A stretch of 64,000 nt of DNA from Pseudomonas phenolilytica (GCF_021432765.1 NZ_CP058908.1:124001-188000); one strand, 5' to 3'. Shown: positions 44,079 through 54,779, counted from the stretch's first letter. The notes: a model not told the origin generated them from the sequence alone. Translations and numbers: made by a program.

Positions 44079-45701
44079 ATGCTCAAGAAATCGTTGCGCG
44101 CGCAAATTCTCGCCCTGATCGGCGGCAGCCTGCTGTTGCTGCTGGTGATCGCCCTGCTCTGCATTCAGCAACTGTCCCACCACGTCGAGCATTTCGGCGA
44201 TCTGCTCGACGGACCGCTGAGCGAATCGCAGCTGGTCGACGAGGCGAACCTGGAATTCAAGATTCAGGTGCAGGAATGGAAGAACGTCCTGTTGCGCGGC
44301 AAGAATCCCGAGCAGCGCAACAAATACTGGGCGCAGTTCCAGGCGCAGGAGCGCAAGGTGCAAGAGCTGCTCGGCCAGCTGCAACGTGCCAGCGCTCAGA
44401 GCTCGCAGCTGTCGGGCCAGATCGCGCGCCTGCAGAACGAGCACCGTCTGCTCGGCGAGGCTTATCGCAAGGGCTTTGACGCCTTCGTCGCCGCCGATGC
44501 CGACCCGACCGCAGGCGACGCTGCGGTGGCCGGCATCGACCGCGCCGCCAGTGCGCAGATGAGCGAGCTGGTCAGCCAGTTGCGCCAGACCGCCGCCCGG
44601 CAATCCACTGAAATCCGCGAGGGCGCCGGCTCCGCCGCGCTCACCGGCGTGCTGGTGATGCTGCTTGCCAGCGCGCTGGTAGGGCTGCTCAGCCTGTGGC
44701 TGGTCAATCGCAACATCATCGAACCGACCCGCTCGCTGATCGAACACATCGCCCGCCTCAGCCAGGGCCAGTTCGCCAATCGCGTGGATGCCTCGCGGGC
44801 CGACGAACTCGGCCGGCTGGCGGTGGCCGCCAACACGCTGCGCGACTTCCTCGCCGACACCTTCAACAACCTGCAGCAGAGCGCCGCCAATCTGGATAGC
44901 GCCAGCGGCGAGCTGAATGCGATCTCAACGCTGATGGCGCAGGGCGCGAGCGAGCAGTTCTCGCGTACCGATCAGGTCGCCACCGCGATGCACGAGATGT
45001 CCGCCACTTCCCAGGAAGTCGCCCGCCACGCCGGCGATGCGGCGCACGCCGCCGATGCCGCCGATCACGCCGCGCAGCAGGGCGAGGCGGTCATGCAGTC
45101 GACGATCCAAAGCATCACCGCCATTCGCAGCGAAATCACCAGCACTGCCGAAGTGGTCCGCCGCCTGGAAGGCGACAGCGAGCGCATCGGCAAGGTACTG
45201 GAAGTGATTCGCGGCATCGCCGAGCAGACCAACCTGCTGGCGCTCAACGCGGCGATCGAAGCCGCCCGTGCGGGTGAGGCGGGACGCGGCTTCGCCGTGG
45301 TCGCCGACGAGGTTCGCACGCTGGCGCAGCGCACCGCCGAATCGACGGCCGAGATCCACCAGATCATCGACTCGGTCCAGACCGGCGCGCTCAACGCGGT
45401 ACGCGCCATCGAAAGCGGCCAGCAGCGCAGCGAACAGGGCGTGGAGCAGGTCACCGAAGCCGGACGGATGCTGCAGAACATCACCGAGGCGGTCGAAGCC
45501 ATCCGCGACATGAATCGCCAGATCGCCACGGCGGCCGAAGAGCAGACTGCGGTGGCCGAGGACATTTCCCGCAACCTCACCGAGATCACCTCGATCGCCA
45601 CCACCAATCAGCAGCACGTCGAGCGCACCCAGGCAGCCAGCCAGAACCTGCACAACCTCTCGCTGCAGCTGAGCGACGTCACCCGCCGCCTGGCCGGCTG
45701 A
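44079..45701 (+). CDS. Methyl-accepting chemotaxis protein
   Basis: 540 residues: first membrane helix (~10-30), helical periplasmic sensor (~31-185), second helix (~187-210), HAMP (~211-265), and a cytoplasmic signalling domain with the conserved hairpin tip EQTNLLALNAAIEAARAGEA / GRGFAVVADEVRTLAQRT. No C-terminal CheR-binding pentapeptide is present. The sensor has no pattern I can link to a ligand. It follows the imelysin module by 69 nt, so a link to iron or redox taxis is possible but unproven. Confidence 0.93.
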   Translation: MLKKSLRAQILALIGGSLLLLLVIALLCIQQLSHHVEHFGDLLDGPLSESQLVDEANLEFKIQVQEWKNVLLRGKNPEQRNKYWAQFQAQERKVQELLGQLQRASAQSSQLSGQIARLQNEHRLLGEAYRKGFDAFVAADADPTAGDAAVAGIDRAASAQMSELVSQLRQTAARQSTEIREGAGSAALTGVLVMLLASALVGLLSLWLVNRNIIEPTRSLIEHIARLSQGQFANRVDASRADELGRLAVAANTLRDFLADTFNNLQQSAANLDSASGELNAISTLMAQGASEQFSRTDQVATAMHEMSATSQEVARHAGDAAHAADAADHAAQQGEAVMQSTIQSITAIRSEITSTAEVVRRLEGDSERIGKVLEVIRGIAEQTNLLALNAAIEAARAGEAGRGFAVVADEVRTLAQRTAESTAEIHQIIDSVQTGALNAVRAIESGQQRSEQGVEQVTEAGRMLQNITEAVEAIRDMNRQIATAAEEQTAVAEDISRNLTEITSIATTNQQHVERTQAASQNLHNLSLQLSDVTRRLAG

Positions 45702-45715
45702 CTACAAGCCAGTCT

Positions 45716-45736
45716 ACGGCGCCGCCGTGGCGCCGT
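45716..45736 (+). terminator. Hairpin after chemoreceptor gene
   Basis: ACGGCGCC - GCCGT - GGCGCCGT, a perfect 8-bp stem 15 nt past the stop, without T-run. It sits between convergent genes. Confidence 0.5.
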
Positions 45737-45749
45737 TCAGGCGTGGCGC

Positions 45750-45983
45750 TCAGCCGCGCCCGCCCAGGCTCTGCGAGAGTCCGTAGAGCAACAGCAGCAG
45801 GTCGCCATCCGGCTGCAACGCCAGCTGCTGCGCCCGGGCTGCCGCCGCCGGCAACGGGCAGAAGTCGCGGCTTTCGCTGCTGCGTATCACGTTCGCCGTT
45901 GGTTCGCTCCAGGCCGCGCCGCACAACGAGGCGACGGTCAGCGCGCTGGCGAGGAACACTCCTCGAGCAATTTCCAGCTTCAT
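45750..45983 (-). CDS. Small exported protein of unknown function
   Basis: 77 residues with a convincing signal peptide (MKLEIARGVFLASALTVASLCGAAWS) and a short mature part containing SRDFCPLPAAAARAQQLALQ and a hydrophobic LLLLLYGLSQSL. I do not recognise it. One Cys remains in the mature part. Weak ribosome site (AGGGCTTGCGCG), so expression is uncertain. Confidence 0.5.
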   Translation of the reverse strand: MKLEIARGVFLASALTVASLCGAAWSEPTANVIRSSESRDFCPLPAAAARAQQLALQPDGDLLLLLYGLSQSLGGRG

Positions 45984-46121
45984 CGCGCAAGCCCTTGATC
46001 TGAAGGAAGTCTACTGACCGTAGTACAGCCTTGGTCGGCCATCGCGCTTTGCGACAGACGGTCGCGAAGCGGCCGCCGCGCAACGGCATGCGTCTTCGCT
46101 GGCGGGAAAGTTCCGAGCAAT

Positions 46122-46151
46122 AAAAAACCCCGCGCGAGGCGGGGTTTTTTT
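46122..46151. terminator. groESL terminator
   Basis: AAAAAACCCCGC - GCGAG - GCGGGGTTTTTTT. The A-run and T-run on either side make it bidirectional; it lies 22 nt past the groEL stop on the minus strand. Confidence 0.92.
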
Positions 46152-46173
46152 ACAGCTTAAGGGGCCGGTCGGC

Positions 46174-47826
<1,653 letters not shown>

Positions 47827-47863
47827 TCAATTCTTGAATTATCGATGGAGATTCGCGGGGTAA

Positions 47864-48157
47864 TCAGGCTTCGACGACGGCGAGGATTTCGTTCTCGCTC
47901 ATCACCAGCAGATCTTCGCCGTCGACCTTGACGGTGTTGCTGCCGGAGTACGGGCCGAACACCACCTTGTCACCGACCTTCACGGCCAGGGCGCGGACTT
48001 CGCCGTTGTCCAGAACGCGACCAGTGCCTACAGCGACGACTTCGCCACGGTTCGGCTTTTCGGCAGCGGAGCCCGGCAGGACGATGCCGCCTGCGGTCTT
48101 GGTTTCTTCTTCGCTGCGACGAATCACGACGCGGTCATGCAGAGGACGAAGCTTCAT
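47864..48157 (-). CDS. groS: Co-chaperonin GroES
   Basis: 97 residues: [20 protein letters not shown], mobile-loop [22 protein letters not shown], and [15 protein letters not shown]. Caps GroEL as a heptamer. Preceded by AGGAGAGATCGACA and by a sigma-32-like promoter at 48300-48327. Confidence 0.99.
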   Translation of the reverse strand: MKLRPLHDRVVIRRSEEETKTAGGIVLPGSAAEKPNRGEVVAVGTGRVLDNGEVRALAVKVGDKVVFGPYSGSNTVKVDGEDLLVMSENEILAVVEA

Positions 48158-48299
48158 TGTCGATCTCTCCTAACTGAGTTGTTCCATGCCAATCCAGGTG
48201 ATCGGCGGGTTGACGAATCCGGCGGTGCCGGTTGCGGCCCGCTACGCGAGCCGCAGAAGACGGACTGTCGAACACGACAGCGACCTTGCGGTGTCCGCT

Positions 48300-48327
48300 A
48301 CATGCGGGCGTTCAAGAGCATTTCAAG
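48300..48327 (-). promoter_or_regulatory. Sigma-32 heat-shock promoter of groESL
   Basis: On the minus strand: CTTGAAA, then a 12-nt spacer, then CCCGCATGT. This fits the RpoH consensus CTTGAAA - 11-16 nt - CCCCATNT. It leaves a leader of about 130 nt before groES. No CIRCE element is apparent. Confidence 0.75.
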
Positions 48328-48363
48328 GGGCGCGGATGAAATTTTCGTGGCAGAAAAACAGAA

Positions 48364-48387
48364 CCGGCATGCCGAATGACATGCCGG
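48364..48387 (-). terminator. Hairpin downstream of fxsA
   Basis: CCGGCATG / CATGCCGG perfect 8-bp stem with an 8-nt loop, followed on the minus strand by TTCTGTTTTT. It lies 10 nt after the fxsA stop and upstream of the groES promoter, so it separates fxsA from groESL. Confidence 0.65.
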
Positions 48388-48396
48388 AGGTGACAC

Positions 48397-48855
48397 TCAC
48401 TGATCGCGATCGCGGCGCTCCCATTCCCCTTCGATGACGTTCGGCCGTTGCGGACCGGAACGCGCCTGCAGGTCGTCGGCAAAGGCACGCTGACGGCGCA
48501 CCTGCTCCTCGATTCGCCGGTTGACCAGACGGAAGAGGAAATTGCGACTCGGCGGAAACAGCACGATCAGCGCCAGCACGTCACTGATGAACCCCGGCAG
48601 GAACAGCAGACCGCCGCCCAGCGCCAGCATCAGCCCCTGCAGCATCTCGCGCTCGGGCAGCTCGCCGCGCGCCAGTCGCTCCCGCGCGCGCCAGGCAGTG
48701 GCGAAGCCGGCCAGGCGCATCAACAGAACGCCGGCGATGCCGCTGAGCACCAGCAGCAGGATGGTTGCCAGCGCGCCGATGGAGCTGCCGACCTTGATCA
48801 GCACGTACAGCTCGGCCAGCGGAAACAACAGGAACAGCAGAAAGAAGATTCGCAT
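48397..48855 (-). CDS. fxsA: FxsA family inner-membrane protein
   Basis: 152 residues. Hydrophobic N-terminus MRIFFLLFLLFPLAELYVLI, helix ATILLLVLSGIAGVLLMRLAG, then LQGLMLALGGGLLFLPGFISDVLALIVLFPPSR, which is the FxsA signature; hydrophilic C-terminal tail. In E. coli, overproduced FxsA (YjeG) counters F-plasmid exclusion of phage T7 through PifA. Normal role unknown. Adjacent to groES as in other Gammaproteobacteria. Confidence 0.93.
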   Translation of the reverse strand: MRIFFLLFLLFPLAELYVLIKVGSSIGALATILLLVLSGIAGVLLMRLAGFATAWRARERLARGELPEREMLQGLMLALGGGLLFLPGFISDVLALIVLFPPSRNFLFRLVNRRIEEQVRRQRAFADDLQARSGPQRPNVIEGEWERRDRDQ

Positions 48856-48987
48856 CGATGATCCTTGGCGGAAGATAGGCTTCCAGTCACCTGTAGATGA
48901 CGACGCCGCAGGCCAAATTCAACCCACACGCGACGCAGTCTGTAAGCGGATTATGCGAAAGCCTGCCTGACGCGAAGCTGAATCCGC

Positions 48988-49695
48988 TCAGCCACGCGCC
49001 ATCGCCACCAGCGCCTGGCGCACCGCCAGCGGTGTTTCGCAGGGTTCGGCGAAAGGCAGCCAGTGCAGTGCCTGACCGATGCGCAGATGAAAGCCCTCGC
49101 TGTCGATACCGGCCATCTGCGCCGGCTCGGTGCCAGGCAAGCCGGCTTGGGCGACGTAGCGCGCAATGGCCGGCGCATGGTCATCGTTCATGTGCTCGAC
49201 CATGCCCCGCTCCGCCGCGCCATCGCCGACGGCAAAGGGATTGGCCAGCGCCACGTGGTCCAACCAGTGGATCGCGCCGAAACCGCCGATGTAGCGCCAA
49301 CGAACCGGTTCCAAGCGCCAGAAATCGAAATCGTGCACCCGATGGTAATCGCGCGACTCGGGGAAATAACGGTAATAGCGCTGCGCGGCCGCCTCGATAT
49401 CCGCCGCCTCGCTCAGCTGACGTGCTTCGGCCAGCAGCGTGAGGCGACCGGCGGCCTGCACATCGGCAGCGGCGCGCTCACCGACCAGCAGCGAGCAGCG
49501 TCCGTCGGCCTTGAGATTGCGCGTGTGCTGGGCGATCCGACTGATCAGGATCAGCGGCCAGCCTTCGGCGTCCAGGCAGTACGGCACCACCGAGCCGAAG
49601 GGGAAACCCGGCATGGCCTGGGAGTGGGTGGAGAGCACACCGCGATATTCCTTGAGCAGAAGTTGTCGGGCATGCTTGGCGGCTTCAGCGCTCAC
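48988..49695 (-). CDS. HugZ/pyridoxamine oxidase-like protein with DUF2470
   Basis: 235 residues. The N-terminal split-barrel (AKHARQLLLKEYRGVLSTHS, PFGSVVPYCLD, ISRIAQHTRNLKADGRCSLLV) is a pyridoxamine 5'-phosphate oxidase-like flavin or heme-binding fold; the C-terminal part (MVEHMNDDHAPAIARYVAQ, IDSEGFHLRI) is DUF2470. Related proteins such as HugZ and HutZ degrade heme. Whether this one binds heme or flavin cannot be told from sequence alone. Divergent from the SDR gene. Confidence 0.85.
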   Translation of the reverse strand: MSAEAAKHARQLLLKEYRGVLSTHSQAMPGFPFGSVVPYCLDAEGWPLILISRIAQHTRNLKADGRCSLLVGERAAADVQAAGRLTLLAEARQLSEAADIEAAAQRYYRYFPESRDYHRVHDFDFWRLEPVRWRYIGGFGAIHWLDHVALANPFAVGDGAAERGMVEHMNDDHAPAIARYVAQAGLPGTEPAQMAGIDSEGFHLRIGQALHWLPFAEPCETPLAVRQALVAMARG

Positions 49696-49792
49696 AGGGG
49701 CTCCTCACAGGGCGGGTTCGACAGGGCGCTCAGCATAACGGTTTCCCCCGCGAGCGGGGTTCTCGCAGCGAGACAACAAGAAGGAGATGGGC

Positions 49793-50551
49793 ATGCAGCT
49801 ACAAGACAAGGTCATCATCATTACCGGCGGCGGCCAGGGTCTAGGCCGGGCGATGGCCGAGCATCTGGCCGGCAAGGGCGCGCGTCTGGCGCTGGTGGAT
49901 CTCAACCCGGAACGCCTGGCCGAAGCCGTGGCCGCCTGCAAGGCCGCCGGTGGCGATGCCCGCGCCTACCTGTGCAACGTCGCCGACGAGGCGCAGGTGA
50001 GCGAGATGGTTACCCAGGTGGCCACGGACTTCGGCGGTCTGCACGGGCTGGTGAACAACGCCGGCATCTTGCGCGACGGCCTGCTGCTCAAGGTCAAGGA
50101 CGGCGAGATCAGCAAGATGAGCCTGGCGCAGTGGCAGGCAGTGATCGACGTCAACCTGACCGGCGTCTTCCTCTGCACCCGCGAAGTCGCGGCGAAGATG
50201 GTCGAGCTGCAGAGCCAGGGCGCGATCGTCAACATCTCCTCGATCTCCCGTGCCGGCAACATGGGCCAGACCAACTACTCCGCGGCCAAGGCCGGCGTGG
50301 CCTCGGCCACTGTGGTGTGGGCCAAGGAGCTGGCTCGCTACGGCATTCGCGTCGCTGGTGTGGCACCGGGCTTCATCGAGACCGAGATGGTCGCCAGCAT
50401 GAAACCCGAGGCGCTGGAGAAGATGACCGCCGGCATTCCGCTCCGGCGCATGGGCAAGCCCGCCGAGATCGCCCATTCGGTGGCTTATATCTTCGAAAAC
50501 GACTACTACACCGGGCGCATCCTCGAGCTGGATGGCGGCCTGCGCCTGTGA
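49793..50551 (+). CDS. Short-chain dehydrogenase/reductase (FabG-like)
   Basis: 252 residues. Cofactor motif [22 protein letters not shown], catalytic Ser in NISSISRAG, Tyr-x-x-x-Lys in YSAAK, and the C-terminal [10 protein letters not shown]. An NAD(P)-dependent oxidoreductase of classical SDR type; substrate unknown. I start at 49793 because AAGGAG then has 6-nt spacing; the ATG at 49787 overlaps the Shine-Dalgarno. Confidence 0.9.
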   Translation: MQLQDKVIIITGGGQGLGRAMAEHLAGKGARLALVDLNPERLAEAVAACKAAGGDARAYLCNVADEAQVSEMVTQVATDFGGLHGLVNNAGILRDGLLLKVKDGEISKMSLAQWQAVIDVNLTGVFLCTREVAAKMVELQSQGAIVNISSISRAGNMGQTNYSAAKAGVASATVVWAKELARYGIRVAGVAPGFIETEMVASMKPEALEKMTAGIPLRRMGKPAEIAHSVAYIFENDYYTGRILELDGGLRL

Positions 50552-50561
50552 GCCAGACGCT

Positions 50562-50580
50562 GCCTATATAGCCTATATAG
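50562..50580. repeat. Short AT-rich tandem duplication
   Basis: GCCTATATA occurs twice in direct succession followed by G, 10 nt after the SDR stop and directly before the terminator stem. Probably a local slippage duplication. Confidence 0.7.
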
Positions 50581-50581
50581 A

Positions 50582-50615
50582 AAGAAGGGCAGCCCGAGGG
50601 CTGCCCTTCTTTTTC
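50582..50615. terminator. Bidirectional terminator between SDR and DUF481 genes
   Basis: AAGAAGGGCAGCCC - GA - GGGCTGCCCTTCTTTTT: perfect long stem with T-run on the plus strand and A-run on the other side, serving both convergent genes. Confidence 0.92.
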
Positions 50616-50632
50616 GGCACGTTCAGCGCGCG

Positions 50633-51637
50633 TTACCAGCCGACGCCGAAGCCGATGCTGTAGCGGGTTTCGTCGAGGCTTTCCTCGGCGCCGCTGATGA
50701 TGTCCTTCTCGGCCTTCATGTTCAGCGAGGCCCAGTCGGTCACCTTGTAGCGCAGCCCCACCTCGGCATCCAGCGCGTAATCGGCGACGTTTTCCAGCGG
50801 CTTGCCCAGCTCGCCACTGCTGAACAGCTCGAACGTCTTGCCCACCAGGTAACGGTTGTAGTCCCACTTCAGCGCGGCGAGGTAGAAGTCCTCCTCCGAG
50901 CCGTCGGCGAACTCGTAGTCGCTACGGTTGATCAGCGCGGCCAGCGAGAATGCGCCCAGGTCGTTGTCCCAGAACTGGTAACCCGGACCGGTACCGATGG
51001 TGCGCTGGCGCCGCACATCCTCGATCTGGTCGCGCTTGTAATTCAGGCGCCCCTGCCAGAACCAGTGCTCGTCGATGAAACGGTCGAGCGCGTATTCGGC
51101 GTCCCAGTTGTCGGTCACGGTCACGCCGTCGCGGTACTCGCGGTTGTAGCTGGCCGCGCCGTTGTGCCGCCAGAGACCGTGGCGCGCCTTGGTATCGAAG
51201 GACACATCGTAGTCATCGGTGTCGGTTTCGGCGCGCTTGTAGTCCATCGCCACGTCGACGTTGCCCTTCCAGGTGAAGTCCTGGATCAACGGCTTGGGAT
51301 GGATGATCTGCGAGATGCTGGCCAGCTCGACGGTACGTGGCTCGCCGCCGTTGACCAGCGTGACCTTTCCAGGCTCGGAAGCCTGCAGCGACTTCGCCAC
51401 CTCGCCAACCGTATCGCCCTGTTTGACGAGCAGTTTCTGATCGCTTTCCAGCGTGGCGATCTGGTTCCACTTGAGCGGGATGGAGCCGCCGTAGCTGGTT
51501 TCGATCAGCAGCTTGCCACCGTCGAGCACGCTGATCTTGCCGGTCAGGCGATCACCGTTTTTCAGCCAGACGGTGTCGGCCAGGGTGGGCAGCGCAAAAG
51601 CGCAAAGGGAGAGGCAAAGCAGGGGTCGAAAAAACAT
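50633..51637 (-). CDS. DUF481 outer-membrane beta-barrel protein
   Basis: 334 residues with signal peptide (MFFRPLLCLSLCAFALPTLA). Residues ~22-105 form a small beta/SH3-like part (DTVWLKNGDRLTGKISVLDGG repeated as TVELASISQIIHP). The rest is alternating strands with aromatic girdles (FWQGRLNYKRDQIEDVR, ETRYSIGFGVGW) typical of the DUF481 barrel. Function unknown, perhaps a salt-stress-induced outer-membrane protein as for YdiY. Start at ATG 51637; a TTG four codons earlier is possible. Confidence 0.85.
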   Translation of the reverse strand: MFFRPLLCLSLCAFALPTLADTVWLKNGDRLTGKISVLDGGKLLIETSYGGSIPLKWNQIATLESDQKLLVKQGDTVGEVAKSLQASEPGKVTLVNGGEPRTVELASISQIIHPKPLIQDFTWKGNVDVAMDYKRAETDTDDYDVSFDTKARHGLWRHNGAASYNREYRDGVTVTDNWDAEYALDRFIDEHWFWQGRLNYKRDQIEDVRRQRTIGTGPGYQFWDNDLGAFSLAALINRSDYEFADGSEEDFYLAALKWDYNRYLVGKTFELFSSGELGKPLENVADYALDAEVGLRYKVTDWASLNMKAEKDIISGAEESLDETRYSIGFGVGW

Positions 51638-51774
51638 AGAAGTGCGCAAATCTGGTCAGAAACGGTTGAAGGGCTGGCATTATCCCTATGCATCCTGCTC
51701 CAGCAACCACAGACCGCCGAACGGGAATCCGGTTCATTTCCAACGCAGCGGCCTGCCATTCGAGGAAACGTCAC

Positions 51775-52134
51775 ATGCACGAGCCTTCGCCCCTGCTACC
51801 GCCCGATGCCGATGCCGAGGCACGCCGCGCCGCTGTCTATCTGGTGATGGCGCAGATCCCGCCGGGCAAGGTGATCAGCTATGGCGAACTGGCCGCCATC
51901 GCCGGTCTCGGCCGCGCCGCGCGCTGGGTCGGCCGGCTGATGGCGCAGCTGCCGGACGACACGCGCCTGCCCTGGCACCGGGTCATCGCCGCCGGCGGTC
52001 GCCTCAGCCTGCCAGCCGGCAGTCCCGCCGGGCACGAGCAGCGCATGCGCCTGCGCGCCGAGGGCCTGACCATCCGCAACGACCGCGTGGACATGCGTCG
52101 CCACGGCTGGCATTCGACGGAGCACAGCGGTTAG
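51775..52134 (+). CDS. atl: Alkyltransferase-like protein (ATL) for DNA damage recognition
   Basis: 119 residues. The MGMT-like DNA-binding domain is evident (VYLVMAQIPPGKVISYGELAAIAG, ARWVGRLMAQ) but the active-site PCHR of O6-alkylguanine transferases reads PWHRV, Cys replaced by Trp. This defines ATL proteins, which bind O6-alkylguanine and hand it to nucleotide excision repair instead of removing the alkyl group. GAGGAAACGTCAC precedes the ATG at 51775; the frame is open upstream but unconserved. Confidence 0.92.
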   Translation: MHEPSPLLPPDADAEARRAAVYLVMAQIPPGKVISYGELAAIAGLGRAARWVGRLMAQLPDDTRLPWHRVIAAGGRLSLPAGSPAGHEQRMRLRAEGLTIRNDRVDMRRHGWHSTEHSG

Positions 52135-52172
52135 AGTGCGCGCTCCGTCCAGCTGCCACAGATTGTCGATGT

Positions 52173-53870
52173 ATGTCCCGTGAAACCTGGCGCGATGCCC
52201 TCGCCGCCTATGCCAGCCCCGCCAGTCTGGCCCTGCTGCTGCTGGGGTTCGCCGCGGGACTGCCCGCCGTGCTGGTGTTCTCCACGCTCTCGGTGTGGTT
52301 GCGCGAAGCGGGCGTGTCACGGGAAACCATCGGTTTCGCCAGCTGGATCAGCCTGGCCTACGCCTTCAAGTGGGTCTGGTCGCCGATGCTCGACCAGTGG
52401 CGCTTGCCGTGGATCGGCGCCCTCGGGCGGCGGCGCTCGTGGCTGGTGCTCTCGCAAGCGCTGATCGCCCTCGGCCTGGTAGGCATGGCGTTGTGCAATC
52501 CGCAGCACAACCTGACCCTGCTGATCGCCCTGGCGGTACTGGTGGCGTTTTCTTCCGCCACCCAGGACATCGCCATCGACGCCTACCGTCTGGAAATCGC
52601 CGAGGACAAGCTGCAGGCGACTCTGGCGGCCAGCTACATGACCGGTTACCGCATCGCCATGCTGCTGGCCAGCGCCGGTGCGCTGTTCCTCGCCGAGTGG
52701 CTGGGCTCGAGCAACCTGGACTACAACCAGGCCGCCTGGAGCTTCACCTATCTCGCCTTCGCGCTGCTGATCCTGCCCGGTCTGGTCACCAGCCTGGTGA
52801 TCCGCGAACCGGATGCCGGCACACCGCTGCCCAACGAACCGGCGCGCTACACCTTCAACCACCAACTCGCCGCCGTCGGCCTGCTACTGGTGCTGCTGAT
52901 TTCCGTTCCCGCCATGATCAACGCGCTGATCGCCCAGGCCTGGCCACGGGCGACGCTCTATGCGCTGTTCATCCTCGGTTCGATCTCGCCGGTGGGGCGC
53001 TCGCTGCTGATTCCGGTGCGGCACATCCTCCATCAGGCCGGACAGAAGCAACGCCCGCCGCGCTTCGATTTCGCCCACCAGGCGGTTTCGGTGATCGTGC
53101 TGATCATCCTGATGGTGTCGACCACCGGCATGTTCCAGTCGTACTGGGGCGGCTACTGGCCACGCGGCACCATGTATCTGCTGATCTGCTGGGGCTGTCT
53201 GTCGGCGCGCGGTCGCATCCTGATGGGACCGGTCCTGACGCCAATCACCGATTTCATCCTGCGCTATCGCTGGCAGGCGCTACTGCTGCTCGGGCTGATC
53301 GCCACCTACCGGATGTCGGACACCGTGATGGGCGTGATGGCCAACGTGTTCTACATCGACCAGGGCTTCTCCAAGGACCAGATCGCCAGCGTCAGCAAGC
53401 TGTTCGGACTGATCATGACCCTGCTCGGCGCGGCATTCGGCGGACTGCTGATCGTGCGTTTCAGCATCCTGCCGATCCTCTTCATCGGCGGCGTCGCCTC
53501 GGCGGCGACCAACCTGATGTTCATGGCGTTGGTGCAGATGGGTGCCAATCTGAACATGCTGATCGTCACCATTTCCTGCGACAACTTCAGTGGCGGGCTG
53601 GCCTCCACGGCGTTCGTCGCCTACCTGTCGAGCCTGACCAACCTGAAGTTCTCCGCCACCCAGTACGCGCTGCTCAGCTCGCTGATGCTGCTGCTGCCGC
53701 GCCTGCTCGGCGGCTATTCGGGGGTGATGGTCGAACACCTGGGCTACAGCGATTTCTTCCTCGTCACCGCACTGCTCGGCGTGCCGACGCTGGTGCTGAT
53801 CGTCTGGCAATGGCGCCGGGGGCTGCGGCAACCCGAAGACCCCGGCCAAGAGGCCACTTCCCGGCCCTGA
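52173..53870 (+). CDS. ampG: Muropeptide permease AmpG
   Basis: 565-residue major facilitator transporter with about 14 hydrophobic helices, carrying GlcNAc-anhydro-muropeptides from periplasm to cytoplasm for cell-wall recycling and AmpC beta-lactamase induction. Family motifs: LLLLGFAAGLPAVLVFSTLSVWLREAGVSRETIGF, KWVWSPMLDQWR, SSATQDIAIDAYRLE, YRMSDTVMGVMANVFYIDQGFSKDQIA. Length is close to P. aeruginosa AmpG (594). Ribosome site for ATG 52173 is poor. Confidence 0.95.
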   Translation: MSRETWRDALAAYASPASLALLLLGFAAGLPAVLVFSTLSVWLREAGVSRETIGFASWISLAYAFKWVWSPMLDQWRLPWIGALGRRRSWLVLSQALIALGLVGMALCNPQHNLTLLIALAVLVAFSSATQDIAIDAYRLEIAEDKLQATLAASYMTGYRIAMLLASAGALFLAEWLGSSNLDYNQAAWSFTYLAFALLILPGLVTSLVIREPDAGTPLPNEPARYTFNHQLAAVGLLLVLLISVPAMINALIAQAWPRATLYALFILGSISPVGRSLLIPVRHILHQAGQKQRPPRFDFAHQAVSVIVLIILMVSTTGMFQSYWGGYWPRGTMYLLICWGCLSARGRILMGPVLTPITDFILRYRWQALLLLGLIATYRMSDTVMGVMANVFYIDQGFSKDQIASVSKLFGLIMTLLGAAFGGLLIVRFSILPILFIGGVASAATNLMFMALVQMGANLNMLIVTISCDNFSGGLASTAFVAYLSSLTNLKFSATQYALLSSLMLLLPRLLGGYSGVMVEHLGYSDFFLVTALLGVPTLVLIVWQWRRGLRQPEDPGQEATSRP

Positions 53871-53877
53871 GCCTCCG

Positions 53878-54702
53878 TCAGCCCTGGACCAGATGCACCA
53901 CCCGCTGCGGGAATGGAATGCCGACACCCGCGGCCATCAGCCGCTCTTTGGCCAGCTCCATGAAGTCGGCGGTCACCGCACCGACATCGGCGGTCGCCGC
54001 CCACACACGCAGCACCAGCGTCACGGCGTTGTCGCCCAGCGCGGTGACCACCACCACCGGCTCGGGATCGCGCAGCACCCGCGAGTCCTCGGCGATTTCC
54101 AGCAGGATGCGGCGCGCCAGCTTGATATCGCTGCTGTAGTCGATGCCGACGCTGATCTCCGCACGGCGCTGCGGCTCGCGCGAAAAGTTGGTGATATGGC
54201 CGTTGGACAGGCTGCCGTTGGGTACCACCACGGTCTTGTTGTCGCCGGTCTTGAGCACGGTGTGGAAGATCTGGATGGAGTGAACGGTGCCGCTGACCCC
54301 CTGCGCCTCGATCCATTCGCCGACACGGAACGGCCGGAACAACAGGATCAGCACACCACCGGCGAAATTCGCCAGGCTGCCCTGCAGCGCCAGGCCGATC
54401 GCCAGACCGGCGGCACCGATGGCGGCAATGAACGACGTGGTTTCCACACCGATCATCGAGGCGACGCTGACCAGCAGCAGCACCTTGAAGACGATCCCCG
54501 CCAGGCTGCCGACGAAGCCATGCAGCGTCGGGTCGACCTGACGCCGGCGCAGCAATGCGCCGACCCGTGCCGTCAGCGTATTGATCAGCCACCAGCCGAT
54601 CAGCAGTGTGATCAGCGCCAGCAGCACCTTGCTGCCGTATTGCAGTACGACCGGAAGCCACGCCTCGGACAGCCCGACCAGATAATCCACACTCATGTCC
54701 AT
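53878..54702 (-). CDS. mscS: Small-conductance mechanosensitive channel MscS
   Basis: 274 residues with three membrane helices, the third containing the Gly/Ala pore pattern SFIAAIGAAGLAIGLALQGSLANFAGGVLIL and the conserved RPFRVGEWIEAQG at its exit. The C-terminal cage domain has TVVVPNGSLSNGHITNFS. Opens under membrane tension during hypo-osmotic shock. Close relative of E. coli MscS (286). Convergent with ampG, 7 nt between the stops. Confidence 0.95.
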   Translation of the reverse strand: MDMSVDYLVGLSEAWLPVVLQYGSKVLLALITLLIGWWLINTLTARVGALLRRRQVDPTLHGFVGSLAGIVFKVLLLVSVASMIGVETTSFIAAIGAAGLAIGLALQGSLANFAGGVLILLFRPFRVGEWIEAQGVSGTVHSIQIFHTVLKTGDNKTVVVPNGSLSNGHITNFSREPQRRAEISVGIDYSSDIKLARRILLEIAEDSRVLRDPEPVVVVTALGDNAVTLVLRVWAATADVGAVTADFMELAKERLMAAGVGIPFPQRVVHLVQG

Positions 54703-54716
54703 CGGACAGACTCCTT

Positions 54717-54747
54717 AAAAAAACGGCGCCCGGAACTGGCCGGGCGC
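54717..54747 (-). terminator. yajQ terminator
   Basis: On the minus strand: GCGCCCGG - CCAGTT - CCGGGCGC then CGTTTTTTT. It lies 33 nt past the yajQ stop and directly before mscS. Confidence 0.85.
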
Positions 54748-54779
54748 GGGAAACGAAACAGGCGCGTCGGCGCGCCGGA

